A model generated the notes under the pieces. It worked only from the letters and a program-made list of their open reading frames with translations. It was not told the DNA's origin and did not search any database. Of a DNA stretch of 8,373 bases, positions 1 through 5,954 are shown one piece after another. A program made the position numbers and the translations under genes. Within the stretch, counting starts at the first letter, position 1; each line of letters opens with the position of its first letter. Origin of the DNA: Bacteroidetes bacterium CG2_30_32_10 (GTDB taxonomy: Bacteria > Bacteroidota > Bacteroidia > Bacteroidales > CG2-30-32-10); the NCBI GenBank assembly GCA_001872995.1, contig MNXO01000102.1, positions 1-8,373 on the forward strand, written 5' to 3'.

Positions 1-74
1 ATAAAGGTAGTTTCCTCGTTTTAATTGTTAATAAGTTTTCTCCAAAAAATGTTAGGTTGAAAAAAACAGATTTA

Positions 75-99
75 TTAAAATAATCGACAATTATTTTAA
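75..99. repeat. AT-only perfect inverted repeat, possible weak terminator of the barrel genes
   Basis: Ten perfect base pairs (TTAAAATAAT with ATTATTTTAA) enclose a five-base loop, CGACA. It lies about 80 bases beyond the stop of the first barrel gene. On the minus strand a run of seven T begins about nine bases after the stem. It could end transcription of the two minus-strand barrel genes, but an all-A/T stem is weak and such palindromes arise by chance in DNA this AT-rich. The rest of positions 1-180 shows no gene on either strand. Confidence 0.25.
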
Positions 100-180
100 A
101 CAATTTAACAAAGCTTGATAATTTAATGCTAATAAAACATTTTAAAAATATAAACGAATAAAATTGGTTAAATAAAAAGA

Positions 181-1041
181 TTAGAAAACTTTTAATTTGA
201 AACGAGGCTTAGTATCGTTTACACGTTTCTTATACTTGTTTTTGGAAAGGGCGTAACCAAAAGTTATTGATGAGAAAGCATACGAATCTTGACATTTACT
301 AAAGTCTGTAGTAAAACCATCAAGATAATCGGTAGTTGTAAAACGCCAACCTATATCAAAGCCAACTCTGAAATGCTTTTCAAAAGTATAATGTATCCCC
401 ATTCCTAAAGGAATGGCACCTTGAAATTTACTAAAGCTTTTTGTTGGCGTATATCTGCCAGAAGGGTCATTTAACTTTGGATTATGAAAAAAATAAGCAA
501 CGCCATAATATAAATAATACTGCAATGGTTCTTGGTAATACCAGCCATTTCTGTATATATTAATTGGAAAATAGAATTTGTGTTTAAAGCCTAATTCATA
601 AATTCTATTGGTAAAACTTAGATTTCTTTCTGTACGGCTAGTATTGGGTGAAAGTGCGTCGGAGCCTGAAATATTACCTATATTAAAAGCGAAAACGTAT
701 CCTTCTCTTGTTCCAGAGCGGTATTCAAAGAAAAATGTGTAATCTAATCTTGTAGTGCTTAATTGTACATCAACAAAGGAATTTTTACCCGAATATTCCT
801 TGCCACCAATATCAGTAAAAGAATTGGTGGAGCCAAAGCCAGCATCAAAGCTCCATTCAGGAAACATATATTTGGTTTTCCTTTTGGGCTTTTGAAATGG
901 TTTTTTGCGTTGGTTTTTACTAATTCTAGAATTACTATTTGAGGTAAATGACTTCTTTTTATTCCAATCCTTAGGTTCCGACTGAGCGAACATAAAAAAA
1001 GGAATCAGAAGAAAAATAATAAATAAGCATTGTTTATTCAT
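181..1041 (-). CDS. Outer-membrane beta-barrel protein, DUF6089-like (paralogue 1)
   Basis: Predicted outer-membrane beta-barrel protein of 286 residues; substrate and role are unknown. The start at 1041 gives a clear signal peptide: a hydrophobic stretch at about residues 5-18, then a likely cleavage before Gln20 (MFA-QS). Residues 28-57 form an unusual Lys/Arg/Ser/Asn-rich linker. From about residue 62 the protein has alternating aromatic and polar strands with the pattern known from Bacteroidota DUF6089-type barrels: FTNRIYELGF (143-152), YYGVAYFFHNP (178-188), IPLGMGIHYTF (210-220) and GWRFTTTDYLDGF (231-243). A basic tail ending FKLKVF follows the presumed last strand. The next gene upstream, 70 bases away on the same strand, is a paralogue sharing TDYLDGFT and the same block order, so this is a tandem duplication and perhaps one transcript. 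The barrel call is firm. The exact family name comes from recalled motifs, not a profile search. Confidence 0.8.
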   Translation of the reverse strand: MNKQCLFIIFLLIPFFMFAQSEPKDWNKKKSFTSNSNSRISKNQRKKPFQKPKRKTKYMFPEWSFDAGFGSTNSFTDIGGKEYSGKNSFVDVQLSTTRLDYTFFFEYRSGTREGYVFAFNIGNISGSDALSPNTSRTERNLSFTNRIYELGFKHKFYFPINIYRNGWYYQEPLQYYLYYGVAYFFHNPKLNDPSGRYTPTKSFSKFQGAIPLGMGIHYTFEKHFRVGFDIGWRFTTTDYLDGFTTDFSKCQDSYAFSSITFGYALSKNKYKKRVNDTKPRFKLKVF

Positions 1042-1045
1042 ACCA

Positions 1046-1053
1046 CAAAAATA
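1046..1053 (-). promoter_or_regulatory. Candidate -7 box (TATTTTTG) immediately before the first barrel gene
   Basis: Read on the minus strand this is TATTTTTG, an exact match to the Bacteroidota -7 consensus TAnnTTTG. It ends only four bases before the ATG, so transcription from it would give a leaderless or almost leaderless mRNA. No TTG or TTTG is seen at the usual distance upstream. It may be a chance match in AT-rich DNA, with the gene read through from its upstream paralogue. Confidence 0.25.
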
Positions 1054-1073
1054 ATCAATGTTTTAACATTACA

Positions 1074-1098
1074 TAATAAAAATGAAATATTTTTATTA
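1074..1098. repeat. AT-only perfect inverted repeat between the two barrel genes
   Basis: Ten perfect pairs (TAATAAAAAT with ATTTTTATTA) enclose the loop GAAAT. It lies 13 bases past the stop of the second barrel gene, in the 70-base gap before the first. Its layout (ten A/T pairs, five-base loop) mirrors the inverted repeat at 75-99. No T-run follows on the minus strand, so a terminator role is doubtful. It may instead be an RNA-stabilising hairpin or a chance palindrome. Confidence 0.25.
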
Positions 1099-1111
1099 AC
1101 TATTTGATTTT

Positions 1112-2014
1112 CTACCAATAATAACGTTTGTTGAACTTCCTTTTGCCATATTTTAATTTGAAAGTATCAGAATATTTAATCACATAACCAATGGTAAGAT
1201 TGGTAAACATATAACTATCATTTCTTGTATTATTAGAGCTAGTAAATCCATCAAGATAATCAGTAAATGCAAATCGATAACCCACATCTAATCCTATTCT
1301 CCAATTGTTATGAAAAGTGTGATTAACGCCAAAACCAACAGGAACGGCAAAACAATAATTAGAAGGGCTGTAACCTGATGAATAGGAGATATTTTTAGCT
1401 GAATCTAAAACAATATTACCATTAGAAGTGTTTCCTTCGTTTGGTATACTGGCAGTATTTTTATAATTATTAGTGCCCCACATTAATATAGTTAATTCGG
1501 GGAGGTTATAAAACCCTGCAACACCTCCATATATATATAAATTATTGTTTTTTTCTGTTATTTTTCCATTTTTGTATTGTTTTCGAGTAAAATATATCTC
1601 CCCACGGAAAGCCATTTCTACAATATTATTAGTAAATTGTTTAAACTGTTCATAAGGACCATTGTCAGGAGTCAAACTATCGTGTCCTGAAATTTTTCCA
1701 TAATTTAAAGTTCCGCTAACTCCAAAATGCTTTGCAAAACGATATCTTACATAAGTTCCAACACTAACATTCGTTGTTTGATATTGTAAATCTGTAATTT
1801 TCTGAGTACCATTTCCAATATCTGTCAATGAATTAACTGCTCCAACTAAAATACCATAATCTAATTCCTTTCCATCAAAAGAACTGGTCCGAAGAGAAGG
1901 CGAAGATGTTTGAGTTAATCGCTTTTTCTGCCATTCGTGTATTTGAGATGTTTGAGCAACAACGTAGATACTCTCTATTATCAAGCAAAAAACTAATAGT
2001 ACAAATTTTCTCAT
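1112..2014 (-). CDS. Outer-membrane beta-barrel protein, DUF6089-like (paralogue 2)
   Basis: Predicted outer-membrane beta-barrel protein of 300 residues, function unknown. The N-terminus has a charged MRK, a hydrophobic core at about 4-19 and a likely signal-peptidase site before Gln21 (VVA-QT). Barrel strands begin near residue 51 (LDYGILVGAVNSLTDIG). Family-type blocks follow: FTNNIVEMAFRGEIYF (127-142), YIYGGVAGFYNLPEL (160-174), VPVGFGVNHTF (224-234) and GYRFAFTDYLDGFTSS (245-260). An Asn/Ser-rich loop at about 180-218 is longer than in the neighbour. The C-terminal tail after the last strand is strongly basic and shares FKLK with paralogue 1. It is first in a tandem pair on this strand and has the better promoter (2058-2088), so it may head a two-gene transcript. 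Family assignment is from motif recall. Confidence 0.8.
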   Translation of the reverse strand: MRKFVLLVFCLIIESIYVVAQTSQIHEWQKKRLTQTSSPSLRTSSFDGKELDYGILVGAVNSLTDIGNGTQKITDLQYQTTNVSVGTYVRYRFAKHFGVSGTLNYGKISGHDSLTPDNGPYEQFKQFTNNIVEMAFRGEIYFTRKQYKNGKITEKNNNLYIYGGVAGFYNLPELTILMWGTNNYKNTASIPNEGNTSNGNIVLDSAKNISYSSGYSPSNYCFAVPVGFGVNHTFHNNWRIGLDVGYRFAFTDYLDGFTSSNNTRNDSYMFTNLTIGYVIKYSDTFKLKYGKRKFNKRYYW

Positions 2015-2057
2015 ATTGTAAACAATAAATTATTTATTATTCTTTTGTTAAGAAAAT

Positions 2058-2088
2058 CAAAATTAATAATTATTTTTAAAAATGCAAA
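2058..2088 (-). promoter_or_regulatory. Bacteroidota-type promoter of the barrel genes
   Basis: On the minus strand TTTG (2088-2085) is followed after exactly 19 bases by TAATTTTG (2065-2058). This matches the Bacteroidota primary sigma consensus TTTG-N(17-23)-TAnnTTTG in sequence and spacing. Transcription would begin near 2052, giving a leader of about 40 bases before the ATG at 2014. It is the best-formed promoter in the window. Confidence 0.6.
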
Positions 2089-2148
2089 ACTATTCATCAA
2101 AAACAGGTAAAAGTAACTATATTCTTTTTTTAATTAAAATAAATAGTT

Positions 2149-2156
2149 TAATTTTG
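2149..2156 (+). promoter_or_regulatory. -7 box of the tRNA-Pro promoter
   Basis: TAATTTTG matches TAnnTTTG exactly and lies 19 bases before the mature 5' end of the tRNA, a normal distance for a short trimmed leader. No good TTG/TTTG -33 box is seen in the T-rich stretch upstream. It points away from the barrel-gene promoter at 2058-2088, so the 2015-2175 gap is a divergent control region and holds no gene. Confidence 0.45.
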
Positions 2157-2175
2157 CTAAATAATTATTGTTATT

Positions 2176-2249
2176 CGGGGTGTGGCGCAGTTGGCTAGCG
2201 TACTTGCATGGGGTGCAAGTGGTCGGAAGTTCGAGTCTTCTCACCCCGA
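2176..2249 (+). tRNA. tRNA-Pro, anticodon GGG
   Basis: A full cloverleaf can be drawn. The acceptor stem CGGGGTG (2176-2182) pairs perfectly with CACCCCG (2242-2248), with discriminator A2249. The D arm has GCGC/GCGT with GG in the loop. The anticodon stem CTTGC/GCAAG (2203-2207, 2215-2219) encloses the loop ATGGGGT, placing GGG at 2210-2212. The variable loop has five bases. The T arm GGAAG/CTTCT has the loop TTCGAGT. The C1-G72 pair and G37 after the anticodon are typical of proline tRNAs. It decodes CCC and CCU. The CCA end is not encoded, so it must be added enzymatically. A terminator follows closely, so it is probably a single-gene unit. Confidence 0.95.
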
Positions 2250-2253
2250 CTTT

Positions 2254-2285
2254 AAGGAGTGTTTTTTTTATACACTCTTTTTTTT
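2254..2285 (+). terminator. Rho-independent terminator after tRNA-Pro
   Basis: GAGTGT (2257-2262) and ACACTC (2272-2277) form a six-pair stem. It extends outward through a G-T pair and two A-T pairs, with a T-rich nine-base loop, and is followed directly by an unbroken T-run. It starts four bases after the tRNA. This is a canonical intrinsic terminator that separates the tRNA from the transporter gene. Confidence 0.75.
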
Positions 2286-2325
2286 ATTTTTTTCAAAACA
2301 TTATTCCTTTTGATATAAAATTCAT

Positions 2326-2333
2326 TAATTTTG
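2326..2333 (+). promoter_or_regulatory. Candidate -7 box for the transporter-radical SAM operon
   Basis: TAATTTTG is an exact TAnnTTTG match lying 18 bases before the ATG at 2352, just after the tRNA terminator. A TTTTG at 2308-2312 could be the -33 box, but the spacer is only 13 bases, shorter than the usual 17-23, so support is partial. The short leader AAGAAATAATTAAGT is A-rich with no Shine-Dalgarno sequence. Confidence 0.35.
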
Positions 2334-2351
2334 AAAAAGAAATAATTAAGT

Positions 2352-3446
2352 ATGCAAACAAAAAAACTTCTTTATATACCCTTATTATTAATAATTGGGT
2401 TTTTTATGTGGTATTTTTCTTCCATCATCACCTATATATTAATTGCAGCAGTGCTATCAATACTTGGACAACCCTTGGTAAAAAGATTAAGTAATATTAA
2501 AATACGAAAACATTCTTTTTCCAGGTCGCTTGGTGCTGTTATCACTTTACTTTTGATGATATCTTTGTTTTTTGCACTATTTTTATTGTTGGTTCCTATA
2601 ATATATAATCAAGCTGCCCTGTTTTCTAAAATTGATGTAAATATACTCTCTAATAGTTTTAAGGAACCTATTGGTTTGATTGAAAATTTTGTTTATAAAT
2701 ATAATATTATTGGTCCAAATGAAACTATTGAGACCACTATTTCTACGAAATTAATGACAATAATGAGTTTATCTAATGTGTCATCCATATTAAATTCACT
2801 TATAGGATTTACAAGCAGTTTTTTTGTGGCTTTCTTTGCAATCTCTTTTATCACCTTTTTCTTTCTTAAGGATGATAAGATGTTTCTTCATATTATTATG
2901 TCTTTGACGCCTATCGCTTACCAAACCGAGATAAAACATATTTTTTTAGAATGCAAACATTTGCTTTCTCATTATTTTCGTAGTTTATGTTTAGATGTTT
3001 TAATTGTTATGACCCTTATTACTATAGGAATGTATATAATTGGTTTAAAAAACGCATTAATTATTGGCGTTTTAGCTGGAATGATGAACGTAATTCCTTA
3101 TGTTGGAGTATTTATTGGTGGTGCTATAGCGATACTACTTGGCTTATCAGGAAATTTAGAAATGGATTTTTATACGGGAATGCTTCCTTTAATAGGAAAA
3201 ATATGTTTGGTTTTAATTAGCATCAATATATTAGATGGTATTTTCCTCCAACCGACTATTTATTCTAATAGTGTGAAAGCCCATCCGCTTGAAATATTTC
3301 TCGTAATTATGGTTTCTGGCTCTATTGCCGGCATTCCAGGAATGATTTTGGCTATTCCATCTTATACCGTTTTAAGAATAATTGCTAAAGAATTTTTTGG
3401 CAAATTTACTGCTATTAAAAAACTTACAGAAAAATTGGAAGATTAA
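2352..3446 (+). CDS. AI-2E (PerM/TqsA) family inner-membrane transporter
   Basis: Polytopic inner-membrane protein of 364 residues in the AI-2E/UPF0118 family. Known members include an exporter of the quorum signal AI-2 (TqsA) and Na+/H+ antiporters, so substrate cannot be read from family alone. Hydrophobic segments lie at about 7-38, 58-85, 148-172, 212-232, 233-266 and 278-297, with a final pair at about 313-348. A more hydrophilic region at about 90-145 sits between the early helices and the core, as is usual. Diagnostic blocks are NVIPYVGVFIGG (246-257) and the conserved C-terminus from DGIFLQPTIYS (295-305) through VKAHPLEIF (308-316) to GIPGMILAIPSYTVLRI (327-343). Length fits the family (about 340-380). 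The 2352 start is preferred because it keeps the first membrane segment. The stop is followed after one base by the start of the radical SAM gene, so the two are probably co-transcribed. Confidence 0.9.
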   Translation: MQTKKLLYIPLLLIIGFFMWYFSSIITYILIAAVLSILGQPLVKRLSNIKIRKHSFSRSLGAVITLLLMISLFFALFLLLVPIIYNQAALFSKIDVNILSNSFKEPIGLIENFVYKYNIIGPNETIETTISTKLMTIMSLSNVSSILNSLIGFTSSFFVAFFAISFITFFFLKDDKMFLHIIMSLTPIAYQTEIKHIFLECKHLLSHYFRSLCLDVLIVMTLITIGMYIIGLKNALIIGVLAGMMNVIPYVGVFIGGAIAILLGLSGNLEMDFYTGMLPLIGKICLVLISINILDGIFLQPTIYSNSVKAHPLEIFLVIMVSGSIAGIPGMILAIPSYTVLRIIAKEFFGKFTAIKKLTEKLED

Positions 3447-3447
3447 A

Positions 3448-4461
3448 ATGCTTTTTGTGAAAGCTAAACTTTACGATGGTCTTGCTTTTTTTAAGCACAC
3501 TACATTAAAAAAAATTATCAATTTTTTTAAAATTCGTTGCAGTTTTTATTTTTCTCTAATCTTTAAACGAGCTTTCGTTTGGGGATTTCCTTATAGCATA
3601 TCTATTGAACCTACTTCTATTTGCAATTTGCATTGTGTTGAATGCCCAACAGGCTTGAATACCTTAACTAGGCAAAGTGGAAATATGGATTTCCATACTT
3701 TTCAAAGAATTGTTGATGAGTTGCAACAGCAACTTCTTTTTATAAACCTTTATTTTCAAGGGGAACCTTTTTTAAATCCTTCCTTATTTGATTTTATCAA
3801 TTATGCTTCTAAAAAGAATATATATACCAGCACTTCTACCAATGGACATTATTTAAGCAAATTAAATTCAGAGAATATTATTAAGTCTCATCTTGATAAA
3901 ATCATTATTTCTATGGATGGAACAGATCAGGAAACTTATGCTACATATAGGAAAGGTGGAAAACTTAATCTTGTAATTGAAGGAATAAAAAATCTTGTTG
4001 AAGCTAAAATTGCAAGCAAATCGGTCAAACCATATATAATAGTACAGTTTTTGGTATTAAAAACGAATGAACATCAGCTATTAGAGATGAAAAAGCTTGC
4101 CAAAGAAATTGGTGTGGATGAACTTCAATTTAAAACTGCCCAATTATATGACTTTGCGAAAGGAAATTGTTTAATTCCTAATAATGATAAATATACGCGT
4201 TATAAAAAAGAAATAAATGGTAATTGGATTTTGAAAAAAGCAATTTCAAATAAATGTTATAAAATGTGGCATTCGTGTGTTATTACTTGGAACGGAGATT
4301 TAGTGCCTTGCTGCTTTGATAAAAATGCGAATTTTAAGTTTGGTAATATAATTGAAAAACCGATTAATAGAATTTGGAAAAGCAATGAATATAAAAATTA
4401 TAGAACGACAATATTAAAAAACCGTAGAAGTATCAGTATTTGTAGGAATTGTAGTGAATGA
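3448..4461 (+). CDS. Radical SAM/SPASM domain protein
   Basis: Radical SAM enzyme of 337 residues; substrate unknown. Residues 48-68 lead into the cluster motif, with Cys59, Cys63 and Cys66 in the canonical CxxxCxxC spacing (CNLHCVEC) that binds the SAM-cleaving 4Fe-4S cluster. FQGEP (103-107) matches the SAM-binding GGEP-type motif. STNG (130-133) and ISMDG (154-158) are typical barrel strands. The C-terminal SPASM-type region carries Cys270, Cys277, Gly283, the pair Cys288-Cys289 (LVPCCFD), GN (299-300), and Cys332 and Cys335 near the end, enough for an auxiliary cluster. SPASM enzymes often modify peptides or sugars, or act on nucleotides, but no precursor peptide is seen nearby. An earlier in-frame ATG at 3382 would overlap the transporter by 65 bases; 3448, one base after its stop, is the natural coupled start. 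The N-terminal 45 residues are basic and hydrophobic, perhaps membrane-associating. Confidence 0.85.
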   Translation: MLFVKAKLYDGLAFFKHTTLKKIINFFKIRCSFYFSLIFKRAFVWGFPYSISIEPTSICNLHCVECPTGLNTLTRQSGNMDFHTFQRIVDELQQQLLFINLYFQGEPFLNPSLFDFINYASKKNIYTSTSTNGHYLSKLNSENIIKSHLDKIIISMDGTDQETYATYRKGGKLNLVIEGIKNLVEAKIASKSVKPYIIVQFLVLKTNEHQLLEMKKLAKEIGVDELQFKTAQLYDFAKGNCLIPNNDKYTRYKKEINGNWILKKAISNKCYKMWHSCVITWNGDLVPCCFDKNANFKFGNIIEKPINRIWKSNEYKNYRTTILKNRRSISICRNCSE

Positions 4462-4476
4462 GATTACTAATAGAAA

Positions 4477-4503
4477 AATAAGACAAAGAATCTATTGTTT
4501 ATT
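4477..4503. terminator. Possible bidirectional terminator between convergent genes
   Basis: AATAA (4477-4481) and ACAA (4483-4486) pair with TTGT (4495-4498) and TTATT (4499-4503), with one bulged G and an eight-base loop. It lies in the 62-base gap between the ends of the radical SAM gene and the convergent secreted-protein gene. All but two pairs are A-T and there is no long T-run, so this is a weak candidate placed mainly by context. Confidence 0.25.
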
Positions 4504-4523
4504 CACCTAAGAATCATAAATTA

Positions 4524-5024
4524 TTACAAACTTCCAATGTTTGATATCACTCTTGGTGTTTTGAAAGAGGGGTGGTTTTTAGGTACAATAATTTTAACTG
4601 GTGCAGGCATCCCGTTAACTCCTTCTTTTTTTGCAATCCATATTTTATATACTTTGCCAGTAATCATGGTAGGTCCATAACCATCCGAGTCGTCGTTTAT
4701 TAGTTGGACACGCGTAATGACAACTGGCTTTTTATAAAATTTAGCATTTTCAAAATCCTTTTTTAAACTATAAGGTTTCACATCAGTAGCAATGCTTTTG
4801 CAATCTTGACTAAGCAAACTTCCTGCAGCAACTTTTAGTATTTCGGTAGCACATACATCAAGGTTGGTGCTATTAGTTAATATGTTGATATACTGATTTA
4901 GCACATCCTTAACTTCTTTAGGAATTTGGTCTGCTGAAATATCTGTGGCTTGGGCTTGTATGTTGCCTGAAAAAAACACAACCATCATTCCAATTAGTAA
5001 TATGAAGCGTTTAGTTGTTTTCAT
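4524..5024 (-). CDS. Secreted protein of unknown function
   Basis: A 166-residue protein that I do not recognise as a named family. Its N-terminus (MKTTKR, a hydrophobic stretch at about 8-20, then QAQA at 23-26) is a clear Sec signal peptide with cleavage near residue 24-26. There is no lipobox cysteine, so it should be periplasmic or released. The mature part is about 140 residues with just two cysteines (Cys58 and Cys75), which could form a disulfide. The N-terminal half looks helical and the second half strand-rich. Notable patches are YSLKKDFENAKFYKKP (85-100), VITRVQL (102-108) and GKVYKIWIAKK (123-133). No catalytic signature, repeat or secretion-tag domain is visible. It is convergent with the radical SAM gene and separated from pabA by a 319-base gap, so it appears to be a single-gene unit. 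Signal peptide, length and start make it a convincing gene. Confidence 0.75.
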   Translation of the reverse strand: MKTTKRFILLIGMMVVFFSGNIQAQATDISADQIPKEVKDVLNQYINILTNSTNLDVCATEILKVAAGSLLSQDCKSIATDVKPYSLKKDFENAKFYKKPVVITRVQLINDDSDGYGPTMITGKVYKIWIAKKEGVNGMPAPVKIIVPKNHPSFKTPRVISNIGSL

Positions 5025-5343
5025 TTTGTAATAAATTTATTTATTTAATACAAATTTAGTTGTTTTTATTTAATAAGGGCTTTTTTTTAATATTCTTTTC
5101 ATCTAAATAATTCAAAATCCTTCTAACCGTCGATCAATTGGTGGCTTTTTTAAAAAATATTTGTTCTTTGCGTAAGATTTAGAGGTCTGTTTTAATATTT
5201 TATTTTAATTTAAATTTGTTTCCATATACTTTAGGATTATATTTTGCAGATAGGTTGATTATAATATGGGAATCTATTGTAGTAATACAATTATCATTAA
5301 GGAATAAACATAATTTGATTACTTATTATATTTAACCTTGAAT
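5025..5343. other. Gene-free AT-rich gap with a possible decayed short frame
   Basis: This 319-base stretch separates two minus-strand genes and holds no intact gene that I can support. Besides the -7 box at 5051-5058 it contains a small hairpin (ATTGTA, loop GTAA, TACAAT at 5276-5291). It also contains a minus-strand frame at 5112-5225 that begins with ATG but is broken by TAA at codon 7, and then reads on for 30 codons. Part of that frame (about 5127-5147) is richer in G and C than its surroundings. Confidence 0.5.
5051..5058 (-). promoter_or_regulatory. Candidate -7 box of the secreted-protein gene
   Basis: On the minus strand this reads TAAATTTG, an exact TAnnTTTG match ending 26 bases before the ATG at 5024. 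No TTG/TTTG is found 17-23 bases upstream, so only half of the expected promoter is present. Confidence 0.35.
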
Positions 5344-5919
5344 TTAGGGACGATTCAACCAATTAAACAATATGTTTTTCCCATTGGTAGTCATATATGA
5401 TTCGGGGTGAAACTGCAAACCTTTTACATCATATTGTTTGTGCGATATTGCCATGATGATATTTTGGCTGCTCATTGCAGTGATATTTAAACAAAAAGGT
5501 AGTGGTTCCTTTGCTGCCCACGAATGATAAAGACCAACTTCTAATTGGTTTGGTATATTGGCAAATAGATAATCATTAGCATCTAAAATGTTTATTGGTT
5601 GTTTAATTCCGTGATAAACTTTTTCTAAGTTAAAAATTTTACCTCCAAATGCTTCTACAATTGCTTGATGCCCCAAGCAGATACCTAAAATGCTTTTACA
5701 GTTTGAATATTTATATAAAATTTGTTGCATTATCTTATAATCATCAGGCACACCAGGTCCTGGTGAAAAAATAATTTTTTCATAATCTTCTACAGATTTG
5801 AGTTTCAAAACATCATGCTTTACAACATCTGTTTGCCATGCGCCATGTTCATTCATAATTTGAACCAAATTATAAGTAAACGAATCGTAATTATCAACAA
5901 TCAGCAGTTTGTGTGGCAT
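5344..5919 (-). CDS. pabA: Aminodeoxychorismate synthase glutamine amidotransferase (PabA/TrpG family)
   Basis: Class I glutamine amidotransferase of 191 residues, the normal length for PabA/TrpG. It hydrolyses glutamine and passes ammonia to PabB for aminodeoxychorismate synthesis, the first step from chorismate to p-aminobenzoate and folate. Visible motifs, in order, are VDNYDSFTYNL (8-18), SPGPG (52-56) of the oxyanion region, GICLGHQ (79-85) with nucleophile Cys81, HG (103-104), YHSW (131-134), and GLQFHPES (167-174) with His171 and Glu173 completing the triad. The start at 5919 puts the conserved VDNYDSF at its usual distance from the N-terminus. The family also serves anthranilate synthase, and some members serve both enzymes. 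Assignment to PabA rests on the divergent pabB-pabC operon 35 bases away and the absence of trp genes here. A role in tryptophan synthesis too cannot be excluded. Confidence 0.88.
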   Translation of the reverse strand: MPHKLLIVDNYDSFTYNLVQIMNEHGAWQTDVVKHDVLKLKSVEDYEKIIFSPGPGVPDDYKIMQQILYKYSNCKSILGICLGHQAIVEAFGGKIFNLEKVYHGIKQPINILDANDYLFANIPNQLEVGLYHSWAAKEPLPFCLNITAMSSQNIIMAISHKQYDVKGLQFHPESYMTTNGKNILFNWLNRP

Positions 5920-5935
5920 AATTATTTTACTTTTG
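5908..5935 (+). promoter_or_regulatory. Promoter of the pabB-pabC operon, overlapping the pabA start
   Basis: TTTG (5908-5911), a 16-base spacer and TACTTTTG (5928-5935) fit the Bacteroidota promoter pattern, with a spacer one base under the usual range. The -7 box ends 19 bases before the pabB ATG. The -33 box lies inside the first codons of pabA, so polymerase bound here would sit over the pabA start. On the opposite strand TATCTTTG (5970-5963), inside the pabB start region, matches a -7 box for pabA but lacks a -33 partner. Confidence 0.45.
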
Positions 5936-5954
5936 TATAAATTTTAAACTTATA

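Noticed and set aside
2168..2494. Plus-strand open frame of 108 codons across the tRNA
   Set aside because: It runs through tRNA-Pro, its terminator and the start of the transporter gene in another frame; composition follows those features, so it is not a gene.
2987..3220. Plus-strand open frame of 77 codons inside the transporter gene
   Set aside because: It is out-of-frame inside a well-supported coding sequence and gives a Tyr/Trp/Asn-rich peptide typical of a shadow frame.
3382..3447. Earlier ATG adding 22 residues to the radical SAM protein
   Set aside because: It would overlap the transporter by 65 bases, and the extra residues come from the coding sequence of its C-terminal helix. 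The ATG at 3448, one base after the stop, is the natural start.
3563..3578. AAACGA...TCGTTT inverted repeat inside the radical SAM gene
   Set aside because: Only six pairs, within coding sequence, and without the CCCnAGCT lead or TGT loop of the REP-like units; probably chance.
4495..4680. Plus-strand open frame of 61 codons opposite the secreted-protein gene
   Set aside because: It is antisense to a gene with a clear signal peptide and has no supporting features of its own.
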